DNA from: Asterella californica
Taxonomy: Eukaryota; Streptophyta; Marchantiopsida; Marchantiales; Aytoniaceae
Direction of reading: 5' to 3'
Length of the DNA: 64,000 nucleotides
Assembly (NCBI GenBank): GCA_036924285.1
Contig: JAYKYS010000007.1
Coordinates: forward strand, 2,108,001-2,172,000
Shown: piece after piece, positions 48,101 to 61,000 of the stretch
How positions within the stretch are numbered: position 1 is the first letter of the stretch
Layout: the number at the start of each line of letters is the position of its first letter
The notes under the pieces: model-generated
Told to the model about the DNA's origin: nothing
Database searches by the model: none
Seen by the model: only the letters and a program-made list of their open reading frames with translations
Made by a program: the position numbers and the translations under genes

Positions 48101-50350
48101 AATTTGTACTGGCCATACAAGTTCATGGGTAAGAGTATAACTATACCCATGAACTTGTATTTTCATGGGTATAGTTTTAAAGGATAGTACCTCGTTTTGG
48201 TCCCCGGCACATGTAGAGTGCGCAGATGAATTCCTGTATTAGAGTAGAGTTGTACCATCGACTCTGCAACATCGGCTTCTGAAACCTCTGATCCTACTAC
48301 TGCGAGAACCTCTCCATCAGGACTCCATTTCAGGCAGACTGTTGTCATGCGCGTGTCTATCAGCACTGGTTCTTCATCCAACTCGTGTCTCATCAACTAT
48401 ATACACCAAATGTAACCATTCACCAAAATCAAATAGGTTGTATCAGAGAAAGTTCGTAGTTAACATTATTGGTGGTTATGAATTCAACAAACAAATTCCC
48501 TAATTATGATTAGTTGAACGCATACTTGGTCGCACTAGAATTCATGAGTACAACAAACAGAAGAGCACGAGTGTCGATTTCATTAGAAAATGAAATCACA
48601 TGCATACTAAGTCCAAAAGGATAAAGCTTTCCCGAAATTCAAATCTGTAAGGTGCTTCCTTTCTAGAAGCGAGGATTCAAGAGATACGGACCTGAACTTT
48701 TCCACAAGCAAGCGCCACCGCCAAAGTAGGCGCAGTTGGGTCGTTATGCCCTTCCACTCCGTTGTACCAGTCAATGCCAACGATGCTTATGCCAATACCT
48801 TTGTTGCCGAAACAGATGACAAGTTCCGCAACGTAGTTACTGTTGCAATCGTATATGAGACAGGTGCCCTGGGATTTATGCTGATCCATATTAGAATATT
48901 ATCCTCGTATTTCCATTCTTGTCATGCAGTAGCATAAAGTTTAGACTTAGTCTTGTGATCGAGGTCTTCACCATCAGGATTCTGAAACCCAAAAATCATG
49001 AGTGGAAGTCATTCTCATTGTGGATATAAACATTTGCATATATTTTGGCAATCAATATTAATCTATATAGAAAGATGCAATCTTAAGAGCTTCTCGTTCT
49101 TATATTGTACCCTGGATTGTATTGTTGCATGGTTCCAACGGTTTGGCGAGTTATTACTGCTGAAAAGTTTATGCTGAAACAGTTCTGTAGTTTACAAGAT
49201 GTCTGATTTGAAGTTACCTTATTAGTGCAGAAGAGAACGAGTCTCCCATCTGGCGACCACTCCACAAGACACAGGTGGGCATTCAACTCCTTGCCCCAGA
49301 GTCTATTTCCATCCACATTTCCCATGACGACCTGACCATCTTCGTACACAATACATATCTTCTGTCCATCTGACGACCATCGCAAGTCTTTCACCATGCT
49401 CTTGTTCCGGTTATTGATCATCTCTTCAAACCACATACCCTTGAACCACACCACAGTTTTGGATCCAGATCAACGAAGGACTTATCCAATCCTCACCAGG
49501 TAATAGTTAATCAACGAAACGAAGTGACTTGCATAAGCAAGATATGATGTGAGAGCTCTACAAGTGTAACAAAATCAACTTCGAAGGAACCTATAAGTGA
49601 ATTGTAAAGTTCAAGTTGCAGCACTTTGAATCACGATTATTGTTAACCCAATATTAGTCCAGTACTGCTGATTACTAAACACTTACTCAAAACTACTTTT
49701 AAGTTATCGGTCACTAAATGCACCCTCGGCTGTTATCATCGGTCTCTTCTACGGCTCATTAAGTCCAATGGCATCCGTGACTCCTCCATCATCTAGTAAG
49801 AATGTGTGGCGATAGATTTTCTCGCAAGCTATGACTCTCTTGACTTGCGGACCAGCTACTTATAGAAAGAGGATCAACCTTGAATCGGAAACTTACCTTG
49901 TGAAGAACCCAAACAATCACAAGACCTCTTTCATCACTTGTGGTGAGCTTACGATAGTTCTGGTTCCAAGCGACTGCAACAACGGTACCATGATGACCTT
50001 CTAAAGTTTGATTCATAGAAAGACTGGAGGATGCAGGCATAGTAGGTTTTTGTTTGTTCTCTTCTGCCGGACTCCCTAAATCCAACATCAACACCTGGAA
50101 CACAGCTGGACCTCGTCAAATTCAAGCGTGCTGGAGAACTCAAGCTGTCCGTATCTCCGTGCACAAAAGCAAGCGAATCCGCATAGTTGTTTAATGATAG
50201 CACGGTCGTTGGGATGATTGAAAGTTTAACGACCTTCAATAGACCCTGCTCGCCCCCGCATGCAAGCCAGCCTTGTTGTGAGTTCCATGCTAAGCTCTTT
50301 AGTTTGATGGCATTGGGCATGCTTATTTTTTTGCTCAAGTAGAGAAACAT
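39106..50350 (-). CDS. IFT121: Intraflagellar transport protein 121 (WDR35), complete, 23 exons
   Basis: Subunit of the IFT-A complex, which drives retrograde transport and membrane-protein entry in cilia. Coding exons (complement): 50234-50350, 49897-50094, 49218-49439, 48692-48868, 48191-48396, 47233-47418, 46895-46964, 46634-46738, 44961-45104, 44498-44660, 44128-44225, 43722-43907, 43271-43495, 43024-43110, 42738-42844, 41643-41919, 41125-41385, 40933-41016, 40662-40727, 40290-40412, 39978-40064, 39668-39841, 39106-39273. They total 3531 nt (1176 aa), phases match and no internal stop occurs; animal and algal homologues are about 1170-1200 aa. The start gives [20 protein letters not shown]. 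Diagnostic segments are [40 protein letters not shown] and HPRLW. Two WD40 propellers span about residues 1-625 and TPR-like helices about 650-1080. The C-terminus has Cys pairs CITC (1138-1141) and CPLC (1156-1159). Donors are GT; intron 1 (GTCGTT) is weak. Intron 8 (1.5 kb) contains repeat DNA. Retention implies flagellated sperm. Confidence 0.97.
45940..46090. repeat. Diverged repeat in IFT121 intron 8 (partner at 55015-55170)
   Basis: The order GCGAAACTAGCCC, GGGCGTTGGTTGC, TCTATCCGTTGGTTATTCATTG recurs, with changes, at 55015-55170 in the same orientation. The surrounding intron (45105-46633) is the longest in the gene and has no coding content that I recognise, so it was probably lengthened by insertion of this element. 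Confidence 0.6.
48115..48160. repeat. Perfect 17-bp inverted repeat in IFT121 intron 5
   Basis: ATACAAGTTCATGGGTA (48115-48131) pairs exactly with 48144-48160 around a 12-nt loop. A third partial copy of the arm (TTCATGGGTATAG) follows immediately at about 48162. It lies 31 bp downstream, in transcript order, of the donor at 48190, so it would be transcribed within the pre-mRNA. Confidence 0.85.
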
Positions 50351-51464
50351 CGTGGCTTCAGTACTGCGTTGAGTTTCAACGTTTTGACTTCTCCGTGTAA
50401 CTCTAACTCTGGCGATGAGTTGGAATCAGTGCTGGTAATCGTGATGACTTCTTGAAGTAGAGAAGCCAAGATCTTAGAATCTCTTCCTTGAACTCGTGGC
50501 ACAATCTCAACCCTGTAGCCACGTTAAGATAACGGTTGAAAATATAGAACAAAGACCAAACACCCTCGATGTTGCCGTTGTGATCCAATCATGAGACTAC
50601 ACGAGTGAACCAAGGACAAAATGTCAGTAAGCTGCTTGCACCACTATAATCTACTCCGTCAAGACATACCGAACAGAATCTGATATCATCCTAAAAAAGA
50701 ATGCATTGACATATACGATATGGTTCATTGGAAGTACAAGAATGAACTAACCAACTCGGTCGAGGTTTGCAGCTCCTGACCTCTTACACCTGTTTCTGCA
50801 AAAAGTCGTCCCACTCCAATCAACTTCCGTCGTGCGCAGAAACACGAAATTCTTCAACCCAAACTTGCAAACCCATAATCAAATCCTGGACCGGTCAGAA
50901 GTTTCAAATCCTCTATACTCGGCTCATCCTCGTCGACAGACTTGCAATGGAACAGCCATAAATCTACAGCTTATCAGTCCCTCGCCACGGAACTCATCAA
51001 ACAACGGACATCCTTTGGAGTTCCCAGCACGGCTTGTACCTCTCTTGACCTTATCATATCAATCCCAGCTCCTGCTTGCCAACTTTCAGCGCCATTTCCG
51101 TTCGTAATCCCAGCCCTTAACCTGATGGTGAGCCTGTTCTTGAAATATTACGCGAAAGCGAGCTTGGTTTAGTAGAGGGGTTTGGTCAACACGACGGGTA
51201 AGACTCGTCATGATCAGCTGTGAGGATACTGTAGAAATGATTTAGGGTATACGAATTCAACCCTGCCCATCGAACTGTTGGGTATGTGCAAACATAGGTT
51301 TTTGTGCTCGGAACGAGGAATTCAGAGCTTCATACCTAAGAAGCTGAAACTGGTGTGGCTCAAAATATGAGCAAGCTACGTACTATGTTTTAGCGGAGTT
51401 CAAGCTACGTTCTATGTGTTAATCTGTTCGACACGTTGTGAACTTACGATTCCCACAGGCTACA
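50351..51464 (-). promoter_or_regulatory. Upstream region of IFT121
   Basis: About 1.1 kb of sequence 5' of the IFT121 start codon. It presumably contains the 5' UTR and promoter. Short open frames on both strands (60-91 codons, 50403-51172) show no recognisable domain and no conserved promoter element stands out, so the call is positional only. Confidence 0.35.
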
Positions 51465-51715
51465 CGACACCACCAGCGAAGTTCGACATCGACAAAGACT
51501 CATTTTCTGCCCTGCACCGTTACACGTTCCGCAACAAGCACCCTATAACAGACTACATCCAAAAGGCAAGCCTGGATTCAACGTGCGACACATCTATCTG
51601 AAACATCTATACTCAGATTTACTCACAAAAAGTGCCAATTAGGGAACCTCCATCCGGAATTAACAAACCGAACTCTAAAGTTGTACCTTTAATTCCATGA
51701 GGACCGGAAGTGCAT
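51465..51715. repeat. Diverged repeat, copy 2 (partner at 37990-38234)
   Basis: Same-orientation partner of the repeat downstream of IFT121; shared segments include GACTACATCCAAA, CTGGATTCAAC, AAGTGCCAATTAGG and TGAGGACCGGAAGTG. The two copies are about 13.5 kb apart and bracket the complete gene. Confidence 0.7.
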
Positions 51716-54700
51716 TGATAACTAAGGAGGACAACAGTTACCGCTTAGAAGCGGGACCCGGCCTCTTCCCAACGGGATTGATAACAGCAGCAGGCGATGC
51801 AAAGCGTCTGGGGAAAGAATGTTGTTTCCTCCAAGCTCCGTGCGTAGTTCGTTTTTCACTCCACTGTGTAGTGTTGGAACCAGGCAATTTGTCCCTTCCT
51901 GCGTGTGTTCGAACCGCAGCTCGCAGCTCGCAGCTGGCAGCTGTTTCGTCTTCTCGCCGAAGGTGAGACACGGTACGCCAATGTGCTTCGCTATGGTGCG
52001 CTAACACATTAAAGGTGTAGTCTAGAAGGTTTCAATCTCACCCGTCCGATCCGCCCCTATGCGTGTATTATCAACATGAATAAGATCTCGTGTAGTGGAA
52101 GGGCGTACGGGGACGACGACGACGACCGAACAAGACGAGGAGAAGGTGGGCACCCACAAGACTATGGCAGACAACAACCACGCTAGAAAATATACGAAGT
52201 GAAGAATGTAGATAAGGCAGGAGGCTGGGTAATGCATAAGGACGAAAGAACGAAACAGAGAATCGTACTGGTTTTGAATAGTTTCCTTTTACATGTAAGG
52301 TGACACCAAATGACCCATCAGCCTGTATAGCTACAGGACATACCAGTAAATCTCCCGTGATTTTGCAACATACTGCAAGCAGCGGCAACATGAGGCGGGG
52401 AAGAAAATGCATAAGTTCTGGACCGAACCTCCTGTTTCTTGGTCTTGCTTACCTTAGATTAGATCCAGGTATCGGTCCGACTGAAGCCAAGTGGCTCGGC
52501 GACCCCGCGTGTTGCAGCAGCCACAATCCTACACTTTTTCCGCAGGGGTGCTCACGCAGATGATCTGCGGAATTCCTGACATTCCCAAGAACACACCAAA
52601 TCAGAGAAAGCCCTAACCCTCGACAACAGATTCAAGCTGCATTGGGCAACGTGCTATCAAGATAGCTTCAATTGCATAGAGAAAGTGCTCGCCTATCGAG
52701 GAGGGATCCAAGCAAGCAGGCAAGCAATCCAAAAAGGAGTCGCAACGAGGAGAAACCAAGGTGCGCGCAGAGGAATCGCGACGGTATGCATTTGGTTACT
52801 GTTTAGTACAGCAGAGAAATTGAGTGAAATGGGAGTGAAATCAAAATAGAAAACTACAAAATATTTCTGTTTCCTGGTCGTCTTGCAAAATCGACGGTTA
52901 GCTATGCAAATGCAAACGAATGCGAAGGAGCAAAGCCAGCGAGACAGCGTGAAACCTCATATTACTGTGCAGTTGTGCTACCATGGTCCTGGAAAGAGAG
53001 GGATTGATAACCTCAAGAGCGAGATGAGATTATTACTGTCTGGGTAGGCGGCGGTGATGGGAAGAAAATTCAAATACTCAGTAGTTCGGGACCTTACCTT
53101 CTAACCTTCTCTCGGAACGTTTGGGGTTCATATTTTAGCTCCGGGGTGACCTGAAGCTAGTCAATTTTTGTGATCAACAGTGGAATTAGTGCATTTAGTG
53201 TGGAACTCACGCTCGGTCTCACATTTTTTGCTAGTAACCAGAGCTTTCAAAACAGATTATAATTAAAGTAAAATGCTACATAGTTTCCTGCCGAGAAAGA
53301 GTCTGGAGAATTCCAGTAAATTGCAACATACTAATGCATAAGTAGACCTTAGATAAGTTTCTCATGGGAGCTTATCTAAATTGTAACATACTACTGCATC
53401 ACCTCTACGTTTCTCGTGGTACCATCTCGCGCATACAGACTTTTCGTGAGAAAAAACTGCGCTGCGATAGTTGTTGTTTCAATTTTAACGCTGTTTAATT
53501 CGCAGCTTTTAGCGCGAACTACTTAAAGCGCGGTCTGATGAGTTACTACAGTACCAGCGACAAAGCAAGACGCACAACACACATCGAGAGAAAGAAATCA
53601 AATAAATCTACAAGAACTTCCTATACTAGCTAGAAGCATACAGAACCGCAAAATAAAATACAGGACACGCGAGAAACGAGCACGAGAAGAGTCCTTGGTT
53701 GTGTGCATATTGTCAAGAAGTTGAGAGTGCGTCGTCTCGTATATCCTTCCACACTATGAAGGGCTCAGGACAAAGAGTCGATGCAGCACATGGCGAGAAT
53801 GGGAGCGAAGGAACATTCCAACTGACAGAAAACGGAGGAACCAGCAGGGTGCACGCATGCCACTAACAACCGAGGACACAGATCGCTTGAGTAGCTTGGG
53901 ACGACTTGAGAACCACCTGAATCGAGCTACACCCAAGAATACCCGCAGCACATGGAGTTCGTCGGCACGAAGCACAGATGTCCAAGTGCTTGGAAAGACC
54001 AGTATGGAACTAGAAGCAAGTCATAGCTGCGACCTCTCCAGTACATTATACTTCAACAAACGAGGCGTCGGAGGGTTGGCCTACAACGAAGGCACTCACG
54101 TTCGTACACAAAATTGCGAAATTAGAGAGAAGGGGCGCGAAACCTAACAGGAGAGCCAACCGACCCACTGGTGATGCACACTAATCGCATTCGCAGAAGA
54201 CAAATGACAAAAATTCAGCTCGAGGAGGAGTCCCCACAGGCTGAGTAAGGGCCGCTTCCCACTTAGCATATATTTCACATCATATTAACGTGTATCGGGT
54301 TATTATTCACTAAGTTCTTATTCATTTCGATCGAGCATGCATATTCAGTAGTTCGGTACACGTACAGTCCTACAGATTTTTACGAGTAATGAAGAAGGAA
54401 CGAGATCGATGTCTGAGTTTATCAGCAAGCATATGTTGTCTCGACTCCCCACATTCATGCAATCGATTCCTTGAAACACGGCATTCCGGTCGTGTCCAAA
54501 ATCAGACCGGCAGCAAGTCACGCTGCATAGGCAGCTTCACGGACGAGCTTTGGAGTTTTGTGTTTCATCTTTCTCCTTGCTTCTCACAAGCGCCTCCGCC
54601 CTCAAAGCCCATACTCTCCCACAGCCCTGCTCGTGCTCGAAACTCCTCGTCTCGATCAGCTCAATCAAGCCCATCAAGCCCTGGGTCATTCAAAGCCAAA

Positions 54701-55014
54701 AGGAATACACCACTCACAATTTCGTTGCTCTCCCTCGTGATTTTGGCATTTGGCCTCATGCTGCACACTCTATGGCCAAGAATGAAAACCAGAAGATTCG
54801 ACTCCATTGTCGAGTACAAACCCAACCCATCCCATGAACCCTCTCGCTTAGAGTGATTCTTCTTTTGATTGCACCTACTTTAGCCAGCTTGTTTTCATTG
54901 CTCTATACATAGCTTTACTAACGCGATCCACAGGAGAACATTTGTGGTATGCTATGTCACCGCTTGTGAATCGTACTATTTACAACTGGTGTACGTAAGT
55001 TGATATTCTGGACT
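51716..55014. other. Intergenic sequence, no gene recognised
   Basis: Open frames on both strands (for example minus 52071-52412, 113 codons; plus 53857-54147, 96 codons; plus 54389-54856, 155 codons with a hydrophobic stretch LTISLLSLVILAFGLMLHTL) have no domain that I recognise and no supporting splice or start context. At 53319-53400, two 22-bp direct repeats (AAATTGCAACATACTAATGC type) enclose a 9-bp hairpin (TTAGATAAG arms). Confidence 0.35.
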
Positions 55015-55170
55015 AGGATTGCGAAACTTAGCCCCCATTTTTTCTTCAACTTCTGGGTGTTAGATGCTGGGCACTTTCCCTTTTTTCCTTTTCCTTGTTT
55101 GGATTGATAGTTCTTCCTATCCGTTTGTTATCCATTGCGTCTCGTTTCCTCCTGAATGAGTCTCCATTGA
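55015..55170. repeat. Diverged repeat, partner of the IFT121 intron 8 copy
   Basis: Matches 45940-46090 in the same order: GCGAAACTTAGCCC, GGGTGTTAGATGC, CCTATCCGTTTGTTATCCATTG. It lies about 0.4 kb left of another dispersed repeat (55598-56400), so several old elements are stacked here. Confidence 0.6.
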
Positions 55171-55597
55171 GACACTATTGTACTCTCGTATGGTTTTTGT
55201 AAAAAGATGCGAATTTCGAGGCTAGTCTATTGGCTTCATTGGTAGCTCAATCTCCCTTGATATTCAGGATTATGATATTCATCGCTATGTCACCTTCATG
55301 TAGCCACCACACATAGTGAACTCAGACATGCCATAGCTTACTATATAGTCTTTGAGTACAAAAAGAATTTAAGAATATTCGACTTCACTAAGTTCATGTA
55401 AAATATTACACAATTGACATAGATGTAGTGTGCATACACATCGCTACACAACATACATCATTGTCAAGGTACATCACACATACACATAACACATGGACGA
55501 TGTCATACACATACACAAGTGTATCACAATGTCAGAATGTTATTAGAGTTCGGACAACGGAGTCTACACTAGGAACAATGACATCCATTGCAGGATT

Positions 55598-56400
55598 CAG
55601 TTCAGTTGTCACTTGATCGAGTGAGTTGTTAGAAGACAATGTCCATGCGGAGGATATTCCAGTCTTTGAGGAGGTGGGAGACATGCCTAGCATGATTACG
55701 GTAGTATCATTTGCCTTGGATGTTCTATTCTGAGGTTCGAGTGGAAAGTTACAATAGTATGCTGATCAATTGGTGCAGCAGACTTGGAATGAAGCTTTTG
55801 TACCGTCAATAGAAGAACATGGGTTGTTCTTGCTACTGGCATTGCTATCTTATCACTATTGGATAGATTGTCATTGCATGAAAATATCCAAAGAAAGGTG
55901 TGTGTGTTAGAGTTGTTTGGAGAGATCAGCATAAGTTTGGTTACGATATTACAGGCAAGTATACGAGTACAGCGATATTTGTATGTGGAGAGAGATGAGA
56001 TTACGAAGTGCAACTTATTGTATCATGTGGCACGCTTGGTGCAAAGATATCTTAAGTTGTTATCCATACCAGCAAATATTATCGTCGGATATTTCACTGT
56101 TGGAGATACAAGATCTCACGTTTGTTGACAACATTCACTTGATGATAATCAGGTGGTCATGTCAAGATCACATGCGTGTTGAAAGAGGTCAAAGTTTACA
56201 TGATTCGCAATCTACTATGTTTTGAGAGATGTTATGGATAGATTCTCTAATGTAGATATTGCATAATGTTCTTTTGTTGAATGATATCCGTACACAAATG
56301 CTGACAACTCTACACCAAATGCAATCTACAATTGGATCAACAATGCTATTGGATGCAACGGAGTGAGAACTTGTTCTCGAGAAAAATGCTCAAGCGCACA
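55598..56400. repeat. Diverged copy of the 20-kb repeat element
   Basis: Begins GTTCAGTTGTCACTTGAT, as does 19978, and continues collinearly through AAGACAATG..CATGCGGAG, TTTACATGAT, TTTTGAGAGATGTT and TTGGATGCA segments, which match the 19978-20400 region in the same orientation. The 105-codon minus-strand and 89-codon plus-strand frames inside it are unconserved and I treat them as chance. Confidence 0.7.
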
Positions 56401-58068
56401 GACGGTGTAATGACACGACAACGCATCTTACGATTGATGAGATCAAAACACTGTTCTTCATTCCTTCGAGTGTCCACGGTAATCCATTACAGAAAGCACA
56501 GAAGATAGATACACGATTGACGCCGAACAAGATGTATATAGAGTTTGTATGAACTATAAGTTCTTCGCTAAGCCATTCTCTAAAATCGCTACTAAAATCT
56601 GAATGATACATACGGTAGGTCTCATGCGCTAAGAATGTACCGAATGGAACGTCAAACAATGATATATCGCTTTATCATCAAAAGTGTGAATTCCCAACCA
56701 CGTTTGGAGCTTTACAAAAGACAATATTTTGTCCATTTATAGTTAAGAAATATGCTGCGTTGACACCGTTTTTCTAAGGTAGAACTATAACTTAGACTTA
56801 TGCAACTTAAAGCCGGCCTGAATATAAGTATAAAGTGTTCAGAGCCCGTGCTAGTTAGTTGTCACCTACCAGACTACCCCTAGCAGTAATCATAAAAGCG
56901 ATAATCAGTTTCTAGCAACAGTCAGAAACAAGTCCTCCGGTATAGTATGACCGACGCATGAAAATAACGTTCTAGTAAGCAACCATCCAAATCTTTATAC
57001 CTTCCTACAAGTGAAATGACTTCCTCACTCGGAATAAAAAGAACACTTCGCCCTCCACGTCCAAACTTAGACAATTAAAAGCGCTAATGACGCAGCTGGA
57101 AGCATACTCGACAGATGAACACATCCACATCCAAACCACTGAAGAAACCCAGGCGAATTCCAAACGGGACAGAGACGCCAAATTTATCTCTGATCTTGCA
57201 CAGTTACTGCAGAATGGGCGCCAGCCGTAGCATACGATGACTTGACAACCATGCACAAAGATAAATCAACTATAATTACTATTTTCCAACTGGTATTTAC
57301 CGGTTTGAGATAAATACCTGAGCCCTTTACATCCTGTACGGACACTAACGGTTTTCCAACTCATACACTGTCCTTGGACCTTAAAACAAAACCCCACATG
57401 TTCAATCTAGTCTACAGACCTAGGCGGTGCAGAGGGCGCTGTTACACCTGCACGTGAAGATCTGCAGAACAGTTTGATCAGTGGTGCAACACTCCCGAAA
57501 GTATCCGCAGGTGACCACAGACGACCATTTCGGACTAGCTGCACGGATGCACCTTTGACCTACGATCTCCGGTCCAACAATGATAACCCTGAGGAAGTGC
57601 CTAACAGTAAACTGACAGAACTAGCTTGCATCTTAGCTAAATCAATACCATGGTGGCTTGCCCCACCTTTCTAGCTACGGACTGTCGAATTACACGTGAC
57701 CTAAATCCTCTGAGATCAGGTCCCGCTGGCCGGCTGCGAAGCTCGTACTAGCATGTTCAAAACCACGAAGGTCACCTTCTGGCGACAAGAAGCATTCCTG
57801 TTCCCACCGAGCTCCAGTCTTTACGTATAACCACCGGGGTGGAACTGTCCACTCTGCATGTTAGTGGATGACCAAAAGAGTAGAGCGGAAAATAAGATTC
57901 GTTCCCAGGGTCTGACAAGCGCTGTTACATTCGGGATACAGATGATGCTGCGAAGAATTCTTTCCAGCACGGTCGCGAACCTAAATCCTCTTCTCAGCCA
58001 TAATCGCAGCGCCAGTACCTTCAAGGTCCATACATATTCTTAACTCGTGTAGTCGACCCACAACCAGC
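56400..58068. other. 3' flank of FASS and intergenic sequence
   Basis: Downstream of the FASS stop codon (58069). No gene recognised; open frames at 57005-57256 (minus), 57474-57674 (plus) and 57821-58024 (minus) lack known domains. The part nearest 58068 should hold the 3' UTR. Confidence 0.4.
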
Positions 58069-61000
58069 TTATTCACCTTCATCCTCTTGGGGTTCTTCCT
58101 CCTCTTGTAAAAGATTCTCACGGTTATCGTGAGCCCAGAATCCTCGGACATCTGTAAGCATACTTGCAATGGTGCCACCCTGTCGACAATTCAGCATGTC
58201 CTGTAAGGTTATCCTGGTCATATCAGCTGGCTTAACCATGTCCCAAATTTCATCTCTAACATCATCGATTGAAAGGTCATAATTACCCCCTTCAATCCAC
58301 TTTCGGTGCACATCCCTGGAGGACAATCAGGAACAAGAAGAGATAAATTAGATTCCCTGTAAGATGGGATGTAAGACGAGCAAACAAACCACTACAATAA
58401 ATATAGGAGTGCTTTGAGGCCTGCAATCCAGCATTTAAGGTATGCAAGCAGGATAAGCTCCACTTCTGTTTCGGAAGATTGTATCAAGTAACACAAAATA
58501 ACTGTGCATGGTTACTCTTCTAGTCTTCCAGGCGACTTTGATACTACATCTAGTACGTCGTTTTCCGACACGTTTACTGGAATCTACAATGTCATGAGCT
58601 GTTCTCCTCGCTTCCCATTATGCGCTTGACCTTCATTTACAGCACTGATAGAGCTGTCTAGATCATATGATAAATCGAGATGCAACCTTATTTTCTGACA
58701 GTGTGTTGGATCATGCTTTAATGGTGTTAACTTGCTGCGACGGCCTTAAATATCGTACATTTTGTCACCTCCTTCAAGACACAGGCAAGCTATATACCTC
58801 AGGTAAACGTGTCGCTTGTTTCGAAAATATTAGTCCAATGAAATGTGTTACCTAAAAAGTGTGTGTACATCAGCCGCTGTGAGGTACCCTCTGGAGTGAA
58901 GATCGAGACATTTAAATAGATATGAAAGCCCTTCGGTCGAGTCTCTATTCTCAAGAGCCAAGACAAAATCCAAGAAGCTGTCAAAGTCCATCTCGCGTGC
59001 CTTTCCTGCTCCAGGCCCGCTTCTACCCCGTCTTACATGTTCGTCAAAAACTGCAAACAAAATAGCAATCGCAGGAGATCAGACTCAGGCTATTATGATC
59101 TCAAGCTCATATCAATCCAGGACAACCTAGTAACGTACTCAGCTCTAAGACATCGGTACGATGCATGCTTTCAGGTACCAATCAAATCTCACAGTCGGCG
59201 AGACCATCTACTTTCAATTGTTAACGAAGTTTCGTCCTTACCCCGTTCGATGAATATCTCAGTCAGAGTACCATCTGAATATGCTTGCAGCTCCTGCTTG
59301 TTCAGAGTGCCATTTAAATCCTTGTCAAGGGCAAGAAACATATCTGGATCAACCGGACAGGACAAAGTTCAATGTACGAGGATGATGGGCAAACCGTTCA
59401 CCATCATCGCTCCAGTTTACTGGAACATTTTAGTGTCCAGCAACCCTCTTCGGCGAAATCAATACTTCCCAATCAGTGGGCGATACCCTCCTTGCAAACC
59501 ACTGTGCTTGGAGGCATAAGTCTAGACGGTCTTTGATTGCATAACCTATTGCAATACGCACCACATATTCTTTGAGCGCTACTGAGAGAAAACCAATTAT
59601 CACTCGAGTCAGTCTCCCCACCATCCTCCTCGTTCTCCTGTGTAGCAGAATCTTAACGATGTAAACACCAGAAGCATGACGCATCTTTACCAGACTTTCA
59701 CCTATAAACAAGCATGGCTGCAACCTTAGAAGCGAGAGACATTGTAGCAATTTGTATGAACGAGGTATGTCAAACCATAAGCTAGCCGAGGTTGAATCCG
59801 AAGAGTAATCTGAACTCGAGTGAAGCTATGGACCCATCCACGAGAAAGTAAGACTATCACTAACCTGGTGAAGTTCCATAAGCTCTGCAAGACAGTTACT
59901 TAAAAGCACCTTTTTGATGCAGAGCTTCCCTGTGGAAGACGGAAACATGTGCTATGTAAGATGCAATTACACGGTGAAATGTATACTATATGTCTTGTAC
60001 ATTAGCATATCAGTACCATATATAATCGTACACAGGTAAAGCAGTTTTCAGGGAAAACAGTAACTTCCCCCGCACACTTAGGTAACCCCCAAATAGTTTT
60101 GAACCCATGCAAGTATACGCAACAAAGAGTGGTGAACATCTACGCTAACTTGGTTTGAGAACTATGCGAAAAATGTGTATAACCGAGGCCGGGCCAAGGG
60201 GCACTGCGTAGGGAAAGCACAATTCCAGGATGGTTACCCCAGCTAAGGAAGTGCGGGAGAAATGGCAAGTACAATATGCTATGACTAACGATCTAAGCGA
60301 AAGAGCATCTATGACTGTAATATAGAGCGGTAGGTGAAAAGTAAAGTGTATGAAGAGCGAGCTATTTAGATAATGACAAGCATGAACTTAGAAAAAATCA
60401 TATGCATCGTCTGGGGAAACAATCATGAAGCAACCCGGAATAATCGAACCACCATTCGCAACACCAGATTGTCAACCATGAAGGAGGTTAGAGGCATCTC
60501 TCTCGACACAGGTCCCGAACACAGCTGTAGGTAATGAGTAGGTGTACACTGGAAAACCCTAACTACCACAAGATACACAGAGCATGCAACAGAACACTCT
60601 CCTGTCGCATGCACCTCAACCTGCTCTCTGACTTCATCAGGAACCAACAGGGAGGGTTAACAGAGAGGGTTCGGCTATAGAGGACTAGGAAAAGTGGTCA
60701 AACGAAGTTGAGGACTTTTCCAACTCAGCAGGGCCTTGTCGGTGCAGGAGTTTCTGTTCATTTCCGGGAAAATCTGAGGGAAAACTCCCGTTCTTTGTGT
60801 AGGGGTAGATCCGTGAGCTTGTGAAGAGAAATGACATGGGGTTATATATAAGTAAAGCTCGACGTTCGTCCGCAAACCGTTAGAGAAGGATCGAAACACA
60901 ACAAAAAACTGTGAAAACCTTAGCTTGAGAAAGGACACGAAAAACTCGAAAAGAAGGAGAGAGAATCAGGAAATGAGGAATGAAAACTCCAAGGGGGTAG

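Noticed and set aside
48930..48985. Possible extra IFT121 exon after TTTCAG, reading NPDGED
   Set aside because: Joining exon 3 (ending FCTNK) directly to exon 4 (starting GTCLIYDCN) matches the family alignment and keeps the frame; an extra exon here would disrupt it.
52071..52412. 113-codon minus-strand ORF
   Set aside because: It has no recognised motif, overlaps an equally open plus-strand frame and has no splice or promoter context.
54389..54856. 155-codon plus-strand ORF with one hydrophobic stretch
   Set aside because: Competing frames in the same place are also open, no family resemblance is visible and the region is surrounded by decayed repeats; a single hydrophobic run is weak evidence.
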